Origin: Symbiodinium kawagutii
Taxonomy: Eukaryota; Sar; Dinophyceae; Suessiales; Symbiodiniaceae
Reading direction: 5' to 3'
DNA: 64,000 nt
NCBI GenBank assembly: GCA_009767595.1
Contig: VSDK01008791.1
Coordinates: 166,810 to 230,809, forward strand
A program made the translations under genes and the position numbers. A model generated the notes under the pieces. That model worked only from the letters and a program-made list of their open reading frames with translations, made no database searches and was not told the origin of the DNA. Positions 55,272 through 64,000 of this stretch are shown one piece after another. Each line of letters begins with the position of its first letter. The first letter of the stretch is position 1.

Positions 55272-55839
55272 CTGGGGGTACCTCAGAAACCCAGCAGTCC
55301 ACATCTCACGACATCCCCCGGACGGATGGCTAGCATGGCCTCGGGTGTCTAAGTCTATGATCATAAATTCTCCGTTCTCCACGGTGTTGCGCATTTGTTG
55401 CATTTACAACAGTTGCAAGACAAAAGTTGACGTATATTTCAAAATGGAAAAATTAGTGGCTAAGAATGACAACGTTAAGATGCTGAATGATCATTGATAA
55501 TGAGTTGATAATGGATGATAATGGCTGATACTGGTTGACACTGATCAATCCTGAGTAGCTTTGATTGACCCTAACAAAAGGTTCAGAAGGCTGTCGATCA
55601 ATGAAAACATGTCTGCCGCATGCCAAAACACCTGGATGGTTTGAGCCCGACTCGCCACAAGATTAGCAATGCTAGACATCGAGGCAATCCAAGTGCATGT
55701 GATGATTGATGATGGTCCACTATGTTTCATACTGGAATGCTTTATAATAATCTTGGTACTGGGCTTCCTGAAACTTGAGCAGTTTGGACATGCCAAGCTG
55801 GATACTCGCGGACGAGAAGCTGTTTCCATCTCCAGAGAA

Positions 55840-55950
55840 GGATCTGTACAAATCCACCATCTTCTGCTCCGAGCTTTCATCGTCCATAACACAGAAGCGA
55901 ATGCACATGTTGATATGCCCGATATCGACGTCATCCCTTGATATTGGAGC
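55840..55950 (-). CDS. Gene A internal exon (ligand-binding domain)
   Basis: After a good acceptor (GTGTTTTCAG|G) the frame reads APISRDDVDIGHINMCIRFC, then VMDDESSEQKMVDLYRS. The hydrophobic strand followed by D-D-E-S-S-x-x-x-K-M-V-D-L-Y is the second strand and helix of periplasmic-binding type domains (compare 'V-D-D-x-S-D-P-x-x-A-V-x-x-A'). The left border is not fixed; the frame stays open to 55720. A competing frame in the same bases (QYQGMTSISGISTCAFA) is open too. The phase from exon 56308-56391 does not match, so a small exon may lie between. Confidence 0.5.
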
Positions 55951-56145
55951 CTGAAAACACGTGACTCAGCGTTCCAAGGACCGACTTTGGGAAAGTGCAA
56001 AGGGCTGAATCTTTGAGTACAATTTTGATTCAATGTTGACGCAAAGTACACTCCCAGACATACTCTTGTCGCTTCAGCGTCCTTCAATCATGCATCTTCT
56101 GTCAGATACAATGCATACCTCAAAATAGTAAGAGCAACGAAACAT

Positions 56146-56214
56146 GATAGATCTATTCAATAATCTATGATAGATCTATTCAATAATCTATGATAGATCT
56201 ATTCAATAATCTAT
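56146..56214. repeat. Three exact 23-bp repeats
   Basis: GATAGATCTATTCAATAATCTAT occurs three times without mismatch, in the presumed intron between two gene A exons. AT-rich and partly palindromic (TAGATCTA). Confidence 0.95.
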
Positions 56215-56307
56215 TCTGTCGCTCAATCTGTTCAAGATTCGACGGTCGACAGAAACTTGTGTACTGACAGCAACCCCATAATTTTTGCCAGGACAACCAC
56301 AGGTAAC

Positions 56308-56391
56308 CACAGGGGTTCAGCCACGCAACAGATTTGGTGGAGACCTCACTGCTCCAATTGGCGAGCACTTGCAGAATATTTCGGTTGATAC
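56308..56391 (-). CDS. Gene A second exon (ligand-binding domain, first helix)
   Basis: Acceptor TTCCCAAG|GT and donor CCTGTG|GTTACC. Entered in phase 1, G|GT completes a glycine: ...GNRSDE-G-INRNILQVLANWSSEVST, then KSVAWLNPC. This follows exon 1 exactly in phase and gives the 'S-L-T-G-x-x-x-x-G ... helix' opening of periplasmic-binding type domains. Confidence 0.6.
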
Positions 56392-56928
56392 CTTGGGAAG
56401 TCAGATGCATTGGCTGATACCAAGCCATGAAAAAAATCCAACTTGGATGTGAGCCATGAGTTCAGCACTAGTAAACCAGCAACAGCCATGACAAAAATGA
56501 CCTCTTAACCCTTAGTTCATCACTAGTTGGCCTGCATGGTGGGCATGGACCAGCATTCAAATTGCCCTGACGTATCATATGAGGAATGCAGGTCGTGATG
56601 GATGTGCGTGATACAACTAATCAGTGGTCAAGTGGTCAACAAACGGTTGCAGTAACTACGGGCTGACCCATGGTTGTCAATGCTTGAGAATGTTGAAGGA
56701 ATGCTTGACGGCCGTTGATGGGAGATCCCTAGCCTTACCAAAAATGGTGGCTGGACCAGGGGCAATCCACTCTACTAGAATGGATCTCCCAGAAATGTAC
56801 CTTGGGTGGACATGTCAGCAATATCCCCTATTTCTGCACCGGTCACAAATCACTATTGAGAGAGCTTAGACCTGGATTATCCTAACCGGTCAAAAGAAAA
56901 AAGGAGACAAACATCTAAGCGAAGATAC

Positions 56929-57175
56929 CTTCGTCGCTGCGGTTGCCAGTCAAAGACATGGTGAGTCCAACCCGAACTTCCACAGGAAGTTCACACTGGA
57001 AGGCCCACTGCAATGCCTTGTCAATGGAGAAGTCCGGGTCAAAGTTACAAGTTTCAGCATCAGGCCCCACCACAGTGTCCACAGCATTGCACCGCGTCCG
57101 GTTCACCAACTCATCCGGGCACTGCGCGGCCACACAGGCCACGAGTGCCACGAATGCATAAAAAGCGCTTGGCAT
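56929..57175 (-). CDS. Gene A first exon: signal peptide and start of a ligand-binding domain
   Basis: The ATG at 57175 starts MPSAFYAFVALVACVAAQ, a clear signal peptide cleaved near A-A-Q. The mature N-terminus is CPDELVNRTRCNAVDTVVGP, with cysteines and an N-R-T sequon, then CNFDPDFSIDKALQWAFQCE and PVEVRVGLTMSLTGNRSDE to the donor ACGAAG|GTATC. 'V-R-V-G-L-T-M-S-L-T-G' is the typical first strand and loop of periplasmic-binding / ANF-receptor type domains (I-x-V-G-x-x-x-P-L-T-G). The exon is GC-rich. Role inferred: secreted or membrane-anchored solute or ligand receptor. Without the rest of the gene I cannot say whether it is a GPCR, cyclase, channel or soluble binding protein. Confidence 0.7.
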
Positions 57176-57256
57176 GTTGCGGTGGACGTCTGCCACCGGG
57201 GGGGCTGGGAGCCGAGGTGGCAAAAGTGAAAGATGCGAAAGTGGGTAGCTTGAACT

Positions 57257-57297
57257 ATCATGTTTCATCATGTTTCATCATGTTTCATCATGTTTGA
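57257..57297. repeat. 10-bp tandem repeat (CATGTTTCAT), about 4 copies
   Basis: TCATGTTTCA repeats nearly four times about 80 bases upstream of the gene A start codon on the minus strand. A role in the promoter or 5' leader is possible but not shown. Confidence 0.85.
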
Positions 57298-57963
57298 TAT
57301 CCAGCTGGAATTGATCAAAGAGGTTGGGATGAATAAGTTTGGTGGGTTTACCACGCCACTTTGGTGTGCATCACACACCCCAACGTTTCAATCAAGTCAG
57401 AGGTATTACTGGCGGTCTTTACTTGCCAGTCCTGAAGCCAACGAAATAGAAGTCCAACAGGTCTGCAACAGCAAAGCATGTTCGCACCACATTCTTCAAG
57501 TTCCAGGGTTCGTTTAAAGGCTCGGAAATGTGAATTGACTTCCACCTACTGTTGGGATACATAGGTATGTGTAATATATGTATATATAATAATAACTCTT
57601 CCAAATACGATTCAGCTATAGGTGCACATAACTCACCTGACATTCAATGTACTCATAAGTAAGACTACTATAGTATATATAAGAGACTACTATAGTATTT
57701 ATATGTGTGTATATGTGTACAATTGGTACAACAATAATCAGGGTAATAGTAATAATGGTCTAAGAATGACAATCAATGCAATGATGACCAAATGTCATGG
57801 GCAATCATAGTTAACCTCAAAAATGCGCCCCTTCTATAAGAATGTAGTATTGGGTAATGGGCGACCGTAATAACTGACAAGGAGTTCAATTCAAACCGCA
57901 TTCTGGTTTTGGGGTTACATATTGATACCCTTCTACCCTCCAAGGTAAGCCGTTGGATTACAC

Positions 57964-58108
57964 CCTTATCAAGGAACGCAAAAGCCCAGCCACAGCTTTC
58001 CCTCCGTTGTCGTGCCGCAAACTGAGTTTTCGTCCACCGGAGGCGCTTAGCAAGTGTCGCACCACGATGGGATTGCCAAGCATCACCACCTCCGGCATTG
58101 GTGTGGGA
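57964..58108 (-). CDS. Candidate internal exon, unknown protein
   Basis: Between CATATCACCAG|T and ATAAGG|GTGTAA one frame reads PTPMPEVVMLGNPIVVRHLL, then SASGGRKLSLRHDNGGKAVA and GLLRSLIR. A longer competing minus frame (57773-58270) runs through. The spliced reading has the more natural composition. No family is recognised. Confidence 0.45.
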
Positions 58109-58199
58109 CTGGTGATATGGGATGTCTATGGCTGATAATGGTGTGATGAAACAAAGTCCGTACAAAGCAACTGATGCTTTTTCCACTACATTCTGATTG

Positions 58200-58349
58200 T
58201 CAGCTATATTTTCTGACAATGGTTTCATCTTCTGGGTGACCCAAGACCCCATTTTTTGAGCATTTGACACAGAATTTTGATTGGTTGGGAAACTTTACGC
58301 ATCTGCTTTTTGAACGTGAGGTTTCAGGCCTTTGCAATGAATCATGGAT
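58200..58349 (-). CDS. Candidate exon, possibly terminal
   Basis: After TATTTCTCCAG|A the frame reads IHDSLQRPETSRSKSRCVKF, then PNQSKFCVKCSKNGVLGHPE and DETIVRKYS before TGA. Basic, with C-V-K-C. If it is terminal, the exon at 57964-58108 belongs to another transcript or gene. Confidence 0.45.
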   Translation of the reverse strand: MHDSLQRPETSRSKSRCVKFPNQSKFCVKCSKNGVLGHPEDETIVRKYS

Positions 58350-58394
58350 CTGGAGAAATACATCCATAACTGGCAAAAATACCAATATCCTACA

Positions 58395-58520
58395 CTAAAA
58401 TTTACAGACATCGTACTTTGTCCTCTGACTCATTTGAGGTCTCAACATATCCAACATCTTTCCCTGTAGACCTAGACTTCGAAATCTTTGCCAGAAGAAA
58501 CCAGGCTCCGAAATCAGATA
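58395..58520 (-). CDS. Coding island, frame unresolved
   Basis: One minus frame reads FFWQRFRSLGLQGKMLDMLR; another, after TTTCGGAG|C, reads FLLAKISKSRSTGKDVGYVE then TSNESEDKVRC to a possible GTAAAT donor. The second is more hydrophilic and natural for a cytosolic part. Confidence 0.35.
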   Translation of the reverse strand, partial: YLISEPGFFWQRFRSLGLQGKMLDMLRPQMSQRTKYDVCKF

Positions 58521-58749
58521 AACCCTAATCCATTGCAAGGGTGGCTGCGGAAAAAAAGATACCAGCAAAATTTGATTTTGTTGTACTTGCCAAAATGAAC
58601 ATTCAGAAATCAGTAACCTAGGAAAAAGAAACGTGTGACTTTTAAGCTGATGCTGTTCAGTGGAGACCCAATCATTCGATCGAATCCAAGCGATTTTTTC
58701 TGGCCTGAAAACTAATGGACATATCATTGAAGCCATTTTTCAACCCTCA

Positions 58750-58896
58750 ACATGATGGATGTGATGAAAAATTGTCCAATCCGTTTGGAAAGGGAATCTC
58801 AATATCGTGGATGGACATGTTTGAAGGATTTTGGCCACCCTTGCCCCCATTGCGCAGCCATAATAAGAACATTAACAACACAAATGGTAGCACGGG
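58750..58896 (-). CDS. Candidate exon with a transmembrane helix
   Basis: After TTTATAAG|C the frame reads PVLPFVLLMFLLWLRNGGKG, then GQNPSNMSIHDIEIPFPNGL. The first 14 residues are a strong hydrophobic helix stopped by R-N-G-G-K-G, as at a membrane exit. The donor was not found; the frame ends at about 58747. Confidence 0.45.
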
Positions 58897-59368
58897 CTTA
58901 TAAACACAACCGAAACAACTATAGGTAAACATCCATACCCAACAACAATTATACCAAGAATGGGATACAACGAACCATGATTGGCTCCAATGAGTACATG
59001 GTTCCATGACATGTATGGACTGTTGTGCCATAATCCACGCAAACAGAAAAGGTTAACAAACAGTTGGGTTTGGGTAACTTCTCGACTCACATTGCCATAA
59101 AAACAACATTGCTGCTTCATTTCTCAACGGTCTCCAATTCTATTGTGTGCAAAAGCAAAATGTTGGTAGAACTATAAATGCGCAAATATAGAAAACAACA
59201 AGAAATGTAGAACAATAGGCACAGCTATGCAAATTGGATATGGCTCGAACTTATCAACAGGAGATATATATCCAGTTGAATAGATTGACTCACGCAAATT
59301 AGATGGACAGAGGGAATTTGCTTGTCATTACTTATCATATGTGAATGTGCCTAAATAAACCTAAATAC

Positions 59369-59532
59369 CTGAATGTACATACTGTGCACAAATGGATCTC
59401 TCTCATATGCACAGCCAAACCCTGCCATGACAACTTCGTCTGATGATGCAAGGTGACTGCAATGAAAGGGAAAGATGTTGGACGCGTAGATGAACAGACC
59501 TGGAACAACTTTCCAAGACACAAACAGGGTGG
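59369..59532 (-). CDS. Candidate internal exon, partly hydrophobic
   Basis: Acceptor ATGTGCCAG|CC and donor ACATTCAG|GTATTT are both good. The frame reads ATLFVSWKVVPGLFIYASNI, then FPFHCSHLASSDEVVMAGFG and AYERDPFVHSMYIQ. The first 22 residues could be a membrane helix. Two longer competing minus frames overlap, but only this one fits both splice sites. Confidence 0.5.
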
Positions 59533-59599
59533 CTGGCACATGCAAACACTATGATCAATCGTTGGATAGGAACTGCCAGGTAAAGGCATTTCAACTTTG

Positions 59600-59784
59600 G
59601 GGCCTTGCAACTCCCACTGTGAATGAATTCTGAAGTCCCTCCTCCTTGCCTGGTCTCCGTCAAGTGCTGTGGCCTTTCCTGCTTTGGATGCCGCATGGTC
59701 GTCCAAAGTTTTCCAAATCGCTCCTAGGTTTTCGTTGCTCCGCGGAGAATTTTGGGGCAACCGAAGGTAACATTGGGTTTCCAT
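59600..59784 (-). CDS. Candidate exon, strand and frame uncertain
   Basis: A minus frame reads ENLGAIWKTLDDHAASKAGK then ATALDGDQARRRDFRIHSQW. A second minus frame and a plus frame (59646-59936) are open as well. Its position between two minus-strand exons favours the minus reading. Confidence 0.3.
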
Positions 59785-60059
59785 GTTTTTTCAGCCTCCG
59801 TCTAGGAGCCTTTGTGGTGTCGGAAACTTGCATTTCTCAAGTCCAGTCAAAGATTCTTCAGAACGCGGTACATCACCCAGTGGTGCCCCCAAAGACCATT
59901 CAGTTGTCAATGTTTCTTCCAATTCATTGCTTGTAAACCCCTGTAAGCCACCGCTTGGTGCTTAATCCCCTTCAATTTTTAATCTACTAGGGTTTTGACA
60001 CTGCAAACGGTATCATGTCATGCCATACAACAAAATCATCAGGCAATATGCACCTACGA

Positions 60060-60215
60060 AATCTAGGCGCTTCTCATGGCTGGCGTGAGCATATACACAT
60101 TGTCTGCATATAGATATAGATACTGATATAATTAGTAGTGTAGACATAGACATAGATATAGATCAAGATATAGATACAGATATAGATATGGACAAAGGTA
60201 TAGATATAGATATTG
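60060..60215. repeat. AGATAT / GATATA hexanucleotide microsatellite
   Basis: Degenerate runs of ATAGATAT and ACAGATAT. Non-coding. Confidence 0.85.
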
Positions 60216-60224
60216 CTCTACCAC

Positions 60225-60358
60225 CCCATGGCCGTGTGGATTCTCCGACCAGGGCTCTGTGTCTTTCATCCTCCAGGTTCACGGTCATCTTTCGAAGATC
60301 CAAACGAAGAGGGTCAATGGCAATGCCCTTCGGCAGGGCTGGGCGAGTGATCTCTGGG
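60225..60358 (-). CDS. Candidate internal exon, unknown protein
   Basis: After ATTTTGTCAG|C the frame reads PEITRPALPKGIAIDPLRLD, then LRKMTVNLEDERHRALVGES and TRPWG to a CATGGG|GTGGTA donor. It is strongly protein-like: the D-P-L-R-L-D-L-R-K and E-D-E-R-H-R-A-L parts look like a conserved cytosolic domain. No family is recognised. It is GC-rich between two microsatellites. Confidence 0.55.
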
Positions 60359-60439
60359 CTGACAAAATATAAAGACTTCAGGGAATTGAAATCAACATAC
60401 ATATATCTAGACATACACAATGTATAATTACAAAATTGC

Positions 60440-60530
60440 ATGCATATTTTTTATGTATATATAGACAAAGAGAGAGAGAGAGAGGGGGGGAGAGAGAGAG
60501 AGAGAGAGATACATTCTATGTACCATTGAA
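60440..60530. repeat. GA microsatellite
   Basis: (GA)n with a G-run interruption at about 60485-60492. Another TA run follows at 60740-60760. Confidence 0.9.
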
Positions 60531-60839
60531 ATCAATATATGCTGGAATTGCTTTACTTCATTGTATTGGGGAACCAATAGCCTGCCATATCTATTCAATT
60601 CATCTTTATCTACCTATGTCTATATAATACATGTACACCCATATGCAATTGCTTCGTAGACCAAGACGTATAGTTTTGCATTTATACATGCGTAGAGATG
60701 CATGCATATCTATGTACACATGTATGTGTGTATGTATGTGTATATATATATATATATATTGTATGTGTGTGCGCGCACACGTCATACAGGTGGCATGAAA
60801 CAAAACATCTTAGGAATCCCTTCTCTGTAGACCAGCATT

Positions 60840-60988
60840 TCAGCGATGGTTTTTCCAGCTGGAATGATGTGTCATATCCAGTTTCTGCTGGTAACGCGAG
60901 GGTTGCCGTGCATGTATGAACCCACTGGTGGATTGAACTGCCGCGACCCTTTCAAAATGCCTCGGTGTATTGAATGCATCTTCCAGCT
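60840..60988 (-). CDS. Probable last exon of the PPR-like gene
   Basis: A strong acceptor (TTTACTTTTCAG|AG) leads into LEDAFNTPRHFERVAAVQST, then SGFIHARQPSRYQQKLDMTH and HSSWKNHR before TGA at 60840. It is basic and helical. No PPR motif is visible, so it would be the C-terminal tail. It could also start a different gene. Confidence 0.5.
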
Positions 60989-61279
60989 CTGAAAAGTAAA
61001 GACTACGCTGAATCCGGGAAACTTTACATGGATTGAATCCAGATCTCTTCCAAGCCCGCATGCAAGGTAGGATTCAGTCCAATAATCCGCATGTGTATGT
61101 TTATGCAAGTATCCAGATCTGATCTCTCTATATATATATATATTTTTTTTAATTTAGTTACTATACTGACATGTCAGTCTTATAGATGTGCACACATGTC
61201 TCAGTATACATTCGATATGCAAACCAATATCTATACATCACAACACAAAGTGGCGCATGTCAGCCCCACGGGGCCCCAC

Positions 61280-61446
61280 CTGCCCCACTTCCTTCCGTTT
61301 CATGTGTTGCTGCTGCAGTGCTTGTCGCACACGAGCAATGGCGGCCACATCGGCACTGCTGCCCATCGCAAGTCGAAGGGCATGGGACCATTGCGAGGCT
61401 ACGGCCAAGGGCATCAGAACCTGCAGCTGGTTCGGGGGCTGCACTT
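61280..61446 (-). CDS. PPR-like gene, internal exon
   Basis: Between GATGCATCAG|AA and TGGGGCAG|GTGG the frame reads VQPPNQLQVLMPLAVASQWS, then HALRLAMGSSADVAAIARVR and QALQQQHMKRKEVGQ. 'V-A-S-Q-W-S-H-A-L-R-L' repeats the A-x-x-W-x-x-A-L helix seen in the main PPR exon, followed by an alanine-rich and then a Q-rich helix. Confidence 0.5.
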
Positions 61447-61489
61447 CTGATGCATCATCGTCATTGGTAAAAGTAGCAATTACACTGCG

Positions 61490-61580
61490 CATAGTTCTAG
61501 TACCAGCAGTGGTACTAGCAGCACTAGCGGTGCTACTATGAGTAGTACTACGGCGACCCGGCTACTCCTAGCTGCTTAGC
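61490..61580. repeat. Degenerate AGTACTAGC / TACTA triplet-like tract
   Basis: Words CTAGTACCAGCAGTGGTACTAGC and CTACTATGAGTAGTACTAC, followed by CTCCTGCTCCTGCTCCTAC. Degraded microsatellite in an intron. Confidence 0.6.
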
Positions 61581-61610
61581 TCCTGCTCCTGCTCCTACTG
61601 CTACTACCAC

Positions 61611-61756
61611 TGAAAGCTCCTCCAAGTCGGTTTGCTCCAGGTCACAGTGTCCAATGCCACGAGGTCTGCGACGTTTGCGGAACTCATCTGGTCGAAGACG
61701 TGTAAACTTCGTCGCCAGGATACTGCTGAGCCTCGCAGAAGAATCATCCACGCCAC
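61611..61756 (-). CDS. PPR-like gene, internal exon
   Basis: After ATGCTGCTCAG|GT the frame reads GVDDSSARLSSILATKFTRL, then RPDEFRKRRRPRGIGHCDLE and QTDLEELS, with a TTTCA|GTGGTA donor proposed. R-P-D-E-F-R-K-R-R-R-P-R is a very basic patch that could act in RNA binding or nuclear targeting. Phase 1 in. Confidence 0.5.
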
Positions 61757-61911
61757 CTGAGCAGCATACTTTCAATATGTTCAGCAGTATGTTCACTGTT
61801 TTCACTTATCACATCTTATCACTTGTCCTAGTGGCCGAGGGTTAAAAATTGGAGTCCTGGAAGTGATAATCCCCTGTTGGGCAGAGATTCTTCAATTGTG
61901 GAACAACTCAC

Positions 61912-62329
61912 GAACCATTTGGGTCCCGCCCGCACCTGCGGTGCCTGAGCCAGCATGTCAAATTCCACCAGTCGCTTCAGGGCATCTTCCCATCTATTCG
62001 CTTGTTGGAGAGCACTGGCACAGGCCAGGTGAGATGCAATGGATGCAGTGGATGCATCACCTTGCCCCGTTTCTTTCATCAGGGAAAGGCACTGTTGCCA
62101 TTGAAACGCTTTTTCGCAGGCCCACACGGTGGAGTTCAAAATGGCACCAGGGAAAGCAGAGCTGTGGATGCAGCTTCTGTCGATTTCCATCTGTTGCCCA
62201 AAGATCTGCAGCGCCTGTTGCCACCGCTGCGCAAAGCCACAGGCTGAAATAGCGCTGGCGACGCTGTAGATTGCATCTGGGAAGCGTGCCCACATACGTC
62301 TCAGAAAGTGCAGACAATACTCCTCAAAG
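61912..62329 (-). CDS. PPR-like gene, main exon with three repeats
   Basis: The longest well-supported exon (418 bp), between TTGGGGCAG|C and GGTTC|GTGAGT. The frame opens FEEYCLHFLRRMWARFPDAI and contains three copies of one helix: SACGFAQRWQQALQIF, WACEKAFQWQQCLSLM and ASALQQANRWEDALKRL, 36-41 residues apart. The A-C-E-K-x-x-x-W-Q-x-A-L form is characteristic of pentatricopeptide repeat proteins of dinoflagellates, which bind RNA, usually in plastids or mitochondria. A competing frame (62057-62317) lacks the pattern. Each PPR helix pair reads about one base of single-stranded RNA; the number of repeats in the whole protein is unknown. Confidence 0.75.
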
Positions 62330-62399
62330 CTGCCCCAAGTCCCAACAAGTCAGGTGCTGACTGTTGAGTTTTAAAAGTGAACCTGCACCTCCCTGGGTG

Positions 62400-63500
62400 C
62401 TCTTGAGAATGCACTGAAGTTCATCGAAAACGACTGTGGTAGATCTAGCTGTTGACCGAGTTAACCATTATCGACCATCAATGACATGGCTCTGAATCCC
62501 CCATTGTCGTCTTGAGTGCAATCGAGTTTCCCATTGAGAAGTGTTGGCGCAAGCACTCATGGCTGCATTCAGCACGTACATCTCATGCTCATCACCAGCC
62601 TACCAAAATCTGGACTCCAGAAAGATCCCCATAGACACCCCTGGGGAACATCCCAAGAATCAGCTTTGTCTTAGTTGCGATATTCATCCATCCATTTTGG
62701 GGGGTCATCGGTAAGGAGACATAGCCATGCTTATCTTTTGTGACTCGACCATGCCATCTCTTCCGCAAAACTATTGATCCAATTGGTCCATATATGTGTG
62801 CATGTGTATCTATATATATATATATATCGGTACCCAAGCCTGCAATGGGAGTGGACTGCAGTACTTCAAGGATTCAATGCAGCAAATAGATGCAAATAGA
62901 GACTCCACGTTTTTGAGCTATGTAAGAAACCTCTGAGGGGTTCTCACCCTTCAAAGCCCATCACTGTCCGGAACTCACTGGGAAATAATACCAGGTCCAG
63001 GTAAACCACCGTCTCTGTCACTGCCCCCGGTTTAGGTGTTTCCCTGGATCAGAAAACGCTCGTCATCCACTTTCTGTTTGTCAGATGTTCTTTTCGGTTT
63101 GAGTCCTGTTGGTTTGACTCGTGTCATTACCATCCGGGAAAAATGTCATGGTAGATATTTGTAGATATGCATCAGCATGGTAGTATTGGTGGGCATCCGT
63201 ATGTTTGTGCATCTATGATCATCTATGTACATATAGCCTGCCATCCATGGCCGCCTTCAATTGCCAGCCAATGATGTACACGTCTACGACACACATAAAG
63301 ATCATATGTGTATGTATAAATATATATATATAAGTACAGTGAGGTGCAGACATGAAATCCCTGTACTTCATGACTAGCTGCCCGGACGCTTAAGTGTTTG
63401 CCCGAACAACCTCGAGGCTGAAAATCCCCTGCTTCAGCTGTCATGTTGAAAGCTCAATCAAGCACAGCATGTTTCAAACCCTTGGATTCAGTACCAAAAC
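62400..63500. other. Presumed intron of the PPR-like gene
   Basis: AT-rich, with TA and TATG microsatellites (62785-62830, 63300-63340). No further PPR motif is visible, though a short exon could have been missed. Confidence 0.4.
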
Positions 63501-63529
63501 AAAGGATAGATTCGGATAGATGGATAGCA

Positions 63530-63672
63530 ACTTGCGACGTGCAACGCGTAACTGCAAGAATCGCAAGAACCCAGGGCCACTCTGCCTGGCTGAGCTCATG
63601 GATGGCGCGTCGCCACTGGGCACTTTGTGCCAATCCCGTGACGTGGGCCACACGTCCATAACCATCAGCACC
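63530..63672 (-). CDS. PPR-like gene, candidate exon
   Basis: The frame reads ADGYGRVAHVTGLAQSAQWR, then RAIHELSQAEWPWVLAILAV. 'L-A-Q-S-A-Q-W-R-R-A-I-H-E-L' is another copy of the repeat helix. The acceptor is probably ACCTGTGAG|G near 63674, the donor was not fixed. Another minus frame (63474-63671) is open but lacks the motif. Confidence 0.5.
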
Positions 63673-63725
63673 TCACAGGTAGACTCAATGAGACATCAAA
63701 CTCTTCAGCAGTTGACCTCAGTTGA

Positions 63726-63860
63726 CCTCTGAATTTGGCTCCTGAAGACTGCTGTTTTTTTGAGACAACGATTCCGCGCCTAGAAGCCCATCACTTTGAA
63801 GCAAGTGGATTTGTAGCTCCCACTTTGATGCCTCGATGAAGTAAAGATGACAAGGGTAAG
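63726..63860 (-). CDS. PPR-like gene, candidate upstream exon
   Basis: The frame reads YFIEASKWELQIHLLQSDGL, then LGAESLSQKNSSLQEPNSE to a TTCAGAG|GTCAAC donor. 'E-A-S-K-W-E-L-Q-I-H-L-L' matches the repeat helix of the downstream exons. The frame is open to the right end of the window, so the acceptor and the gene start are not seen here. Confidence 0.5.
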
Positions 63861-64000
63861 AATGGATCAGAAAACCTAGATGAGGTGCATGACTTCTCTG
63901 CTTTCTTTCTGATTTCGCTTCTCTACAGATTTCATGGAAGGTGCAAAACCGTTTCCTCAAACTGATCAGTTTGCAGAGACTTTTTAGTGGTACGTCCAAC

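Overview
The window looks like intron-dense nuclear DNA of a dinoflagellate, most like the Symbiodiniaceae/Suessiales type. This is an inference. The signs are: protein-like stretches come as short islands of about 60-420 bases with AG acceptors (often AG|G) and GT or occasional GC donors; nearly all credible islands are on the minus strand, fitting unidirectional gene clusters; one gene carries the W-Q-Q-A-L type pentatricopeptide repeats I associate with these genomes; the spaces between exons are filled with microsatellites and degenerate minisatellites; and no bacterial operons, tRNA or rRNA genes were found. No ORF spans a complete protein. Nearly all CDS entries are therefore candidate exons, and their joining into genes is mostly inferred.

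Layout, following transcription from right to left on the minus strand. (1) About 63.9-60.8 kb: a PPR-like gene in at least six exons, ending in a TGA at 60840. (2) About 60.4-58.0 kb: exons of one or more unidentified proteins, two with hydrophobic segments. (3) 57.17 kb leftwards: a receptor-like gene (gene A) whose first exon has a signal peptide, followed by exons that read as a periplasmic-binding-protein / ANF-receptor type ligand-binding domain. Two of its junctions are phase-consistent. Further exon islands run to about 46 kb, one of which (46.4 kb) again resembles this domain. (4) 44.29 kb leftwards: a second signal-peptide exon (gene B) followed by exon islands to about 37 kb. Exons at 34.5-33.2 kb include a CPPGTY cysteine-rich repeat, and islands at 31.7-26.0 kb include several hydrophobic segments. 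An order of ligand-binding domain, cysteine-rich repeat and membrane part would suit a large receptor, but whether these islands belong to one gene is unproven. (5) 25-6.7 kb: scattered islands of unrecognised proteins, some with good splice sites at both ends. (6) 871 leftwards: a third signal-peptide exon whose gene leaves the window.

Between the exons are repeats, the most structured being a 75-bp higher-order repeat made of pentamers (36.95-37.34 kb); a degenerate CAACATTCG-type array split by a GC-rich insert flanked by a 7-bp direct repeat (44.9-46.05 kb); a 46-bp higher-order GA repeat (48.0 kb); a 720-bp AAG/AAC tract (19.54-20.26 kb); a GATCAT-rich tract (16.0 kb); and short exact repeats of 10, 11, 15 and 23 bp. 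Two blocks (20.54-21.25 and 35.37-35.83 kb) look like dispersed elements.

Main limits: several islands are open in two or three frames, so the frame is sometimes a judgement, and no homology search could be run. RNA-seq or protein alignment would settle most calls.
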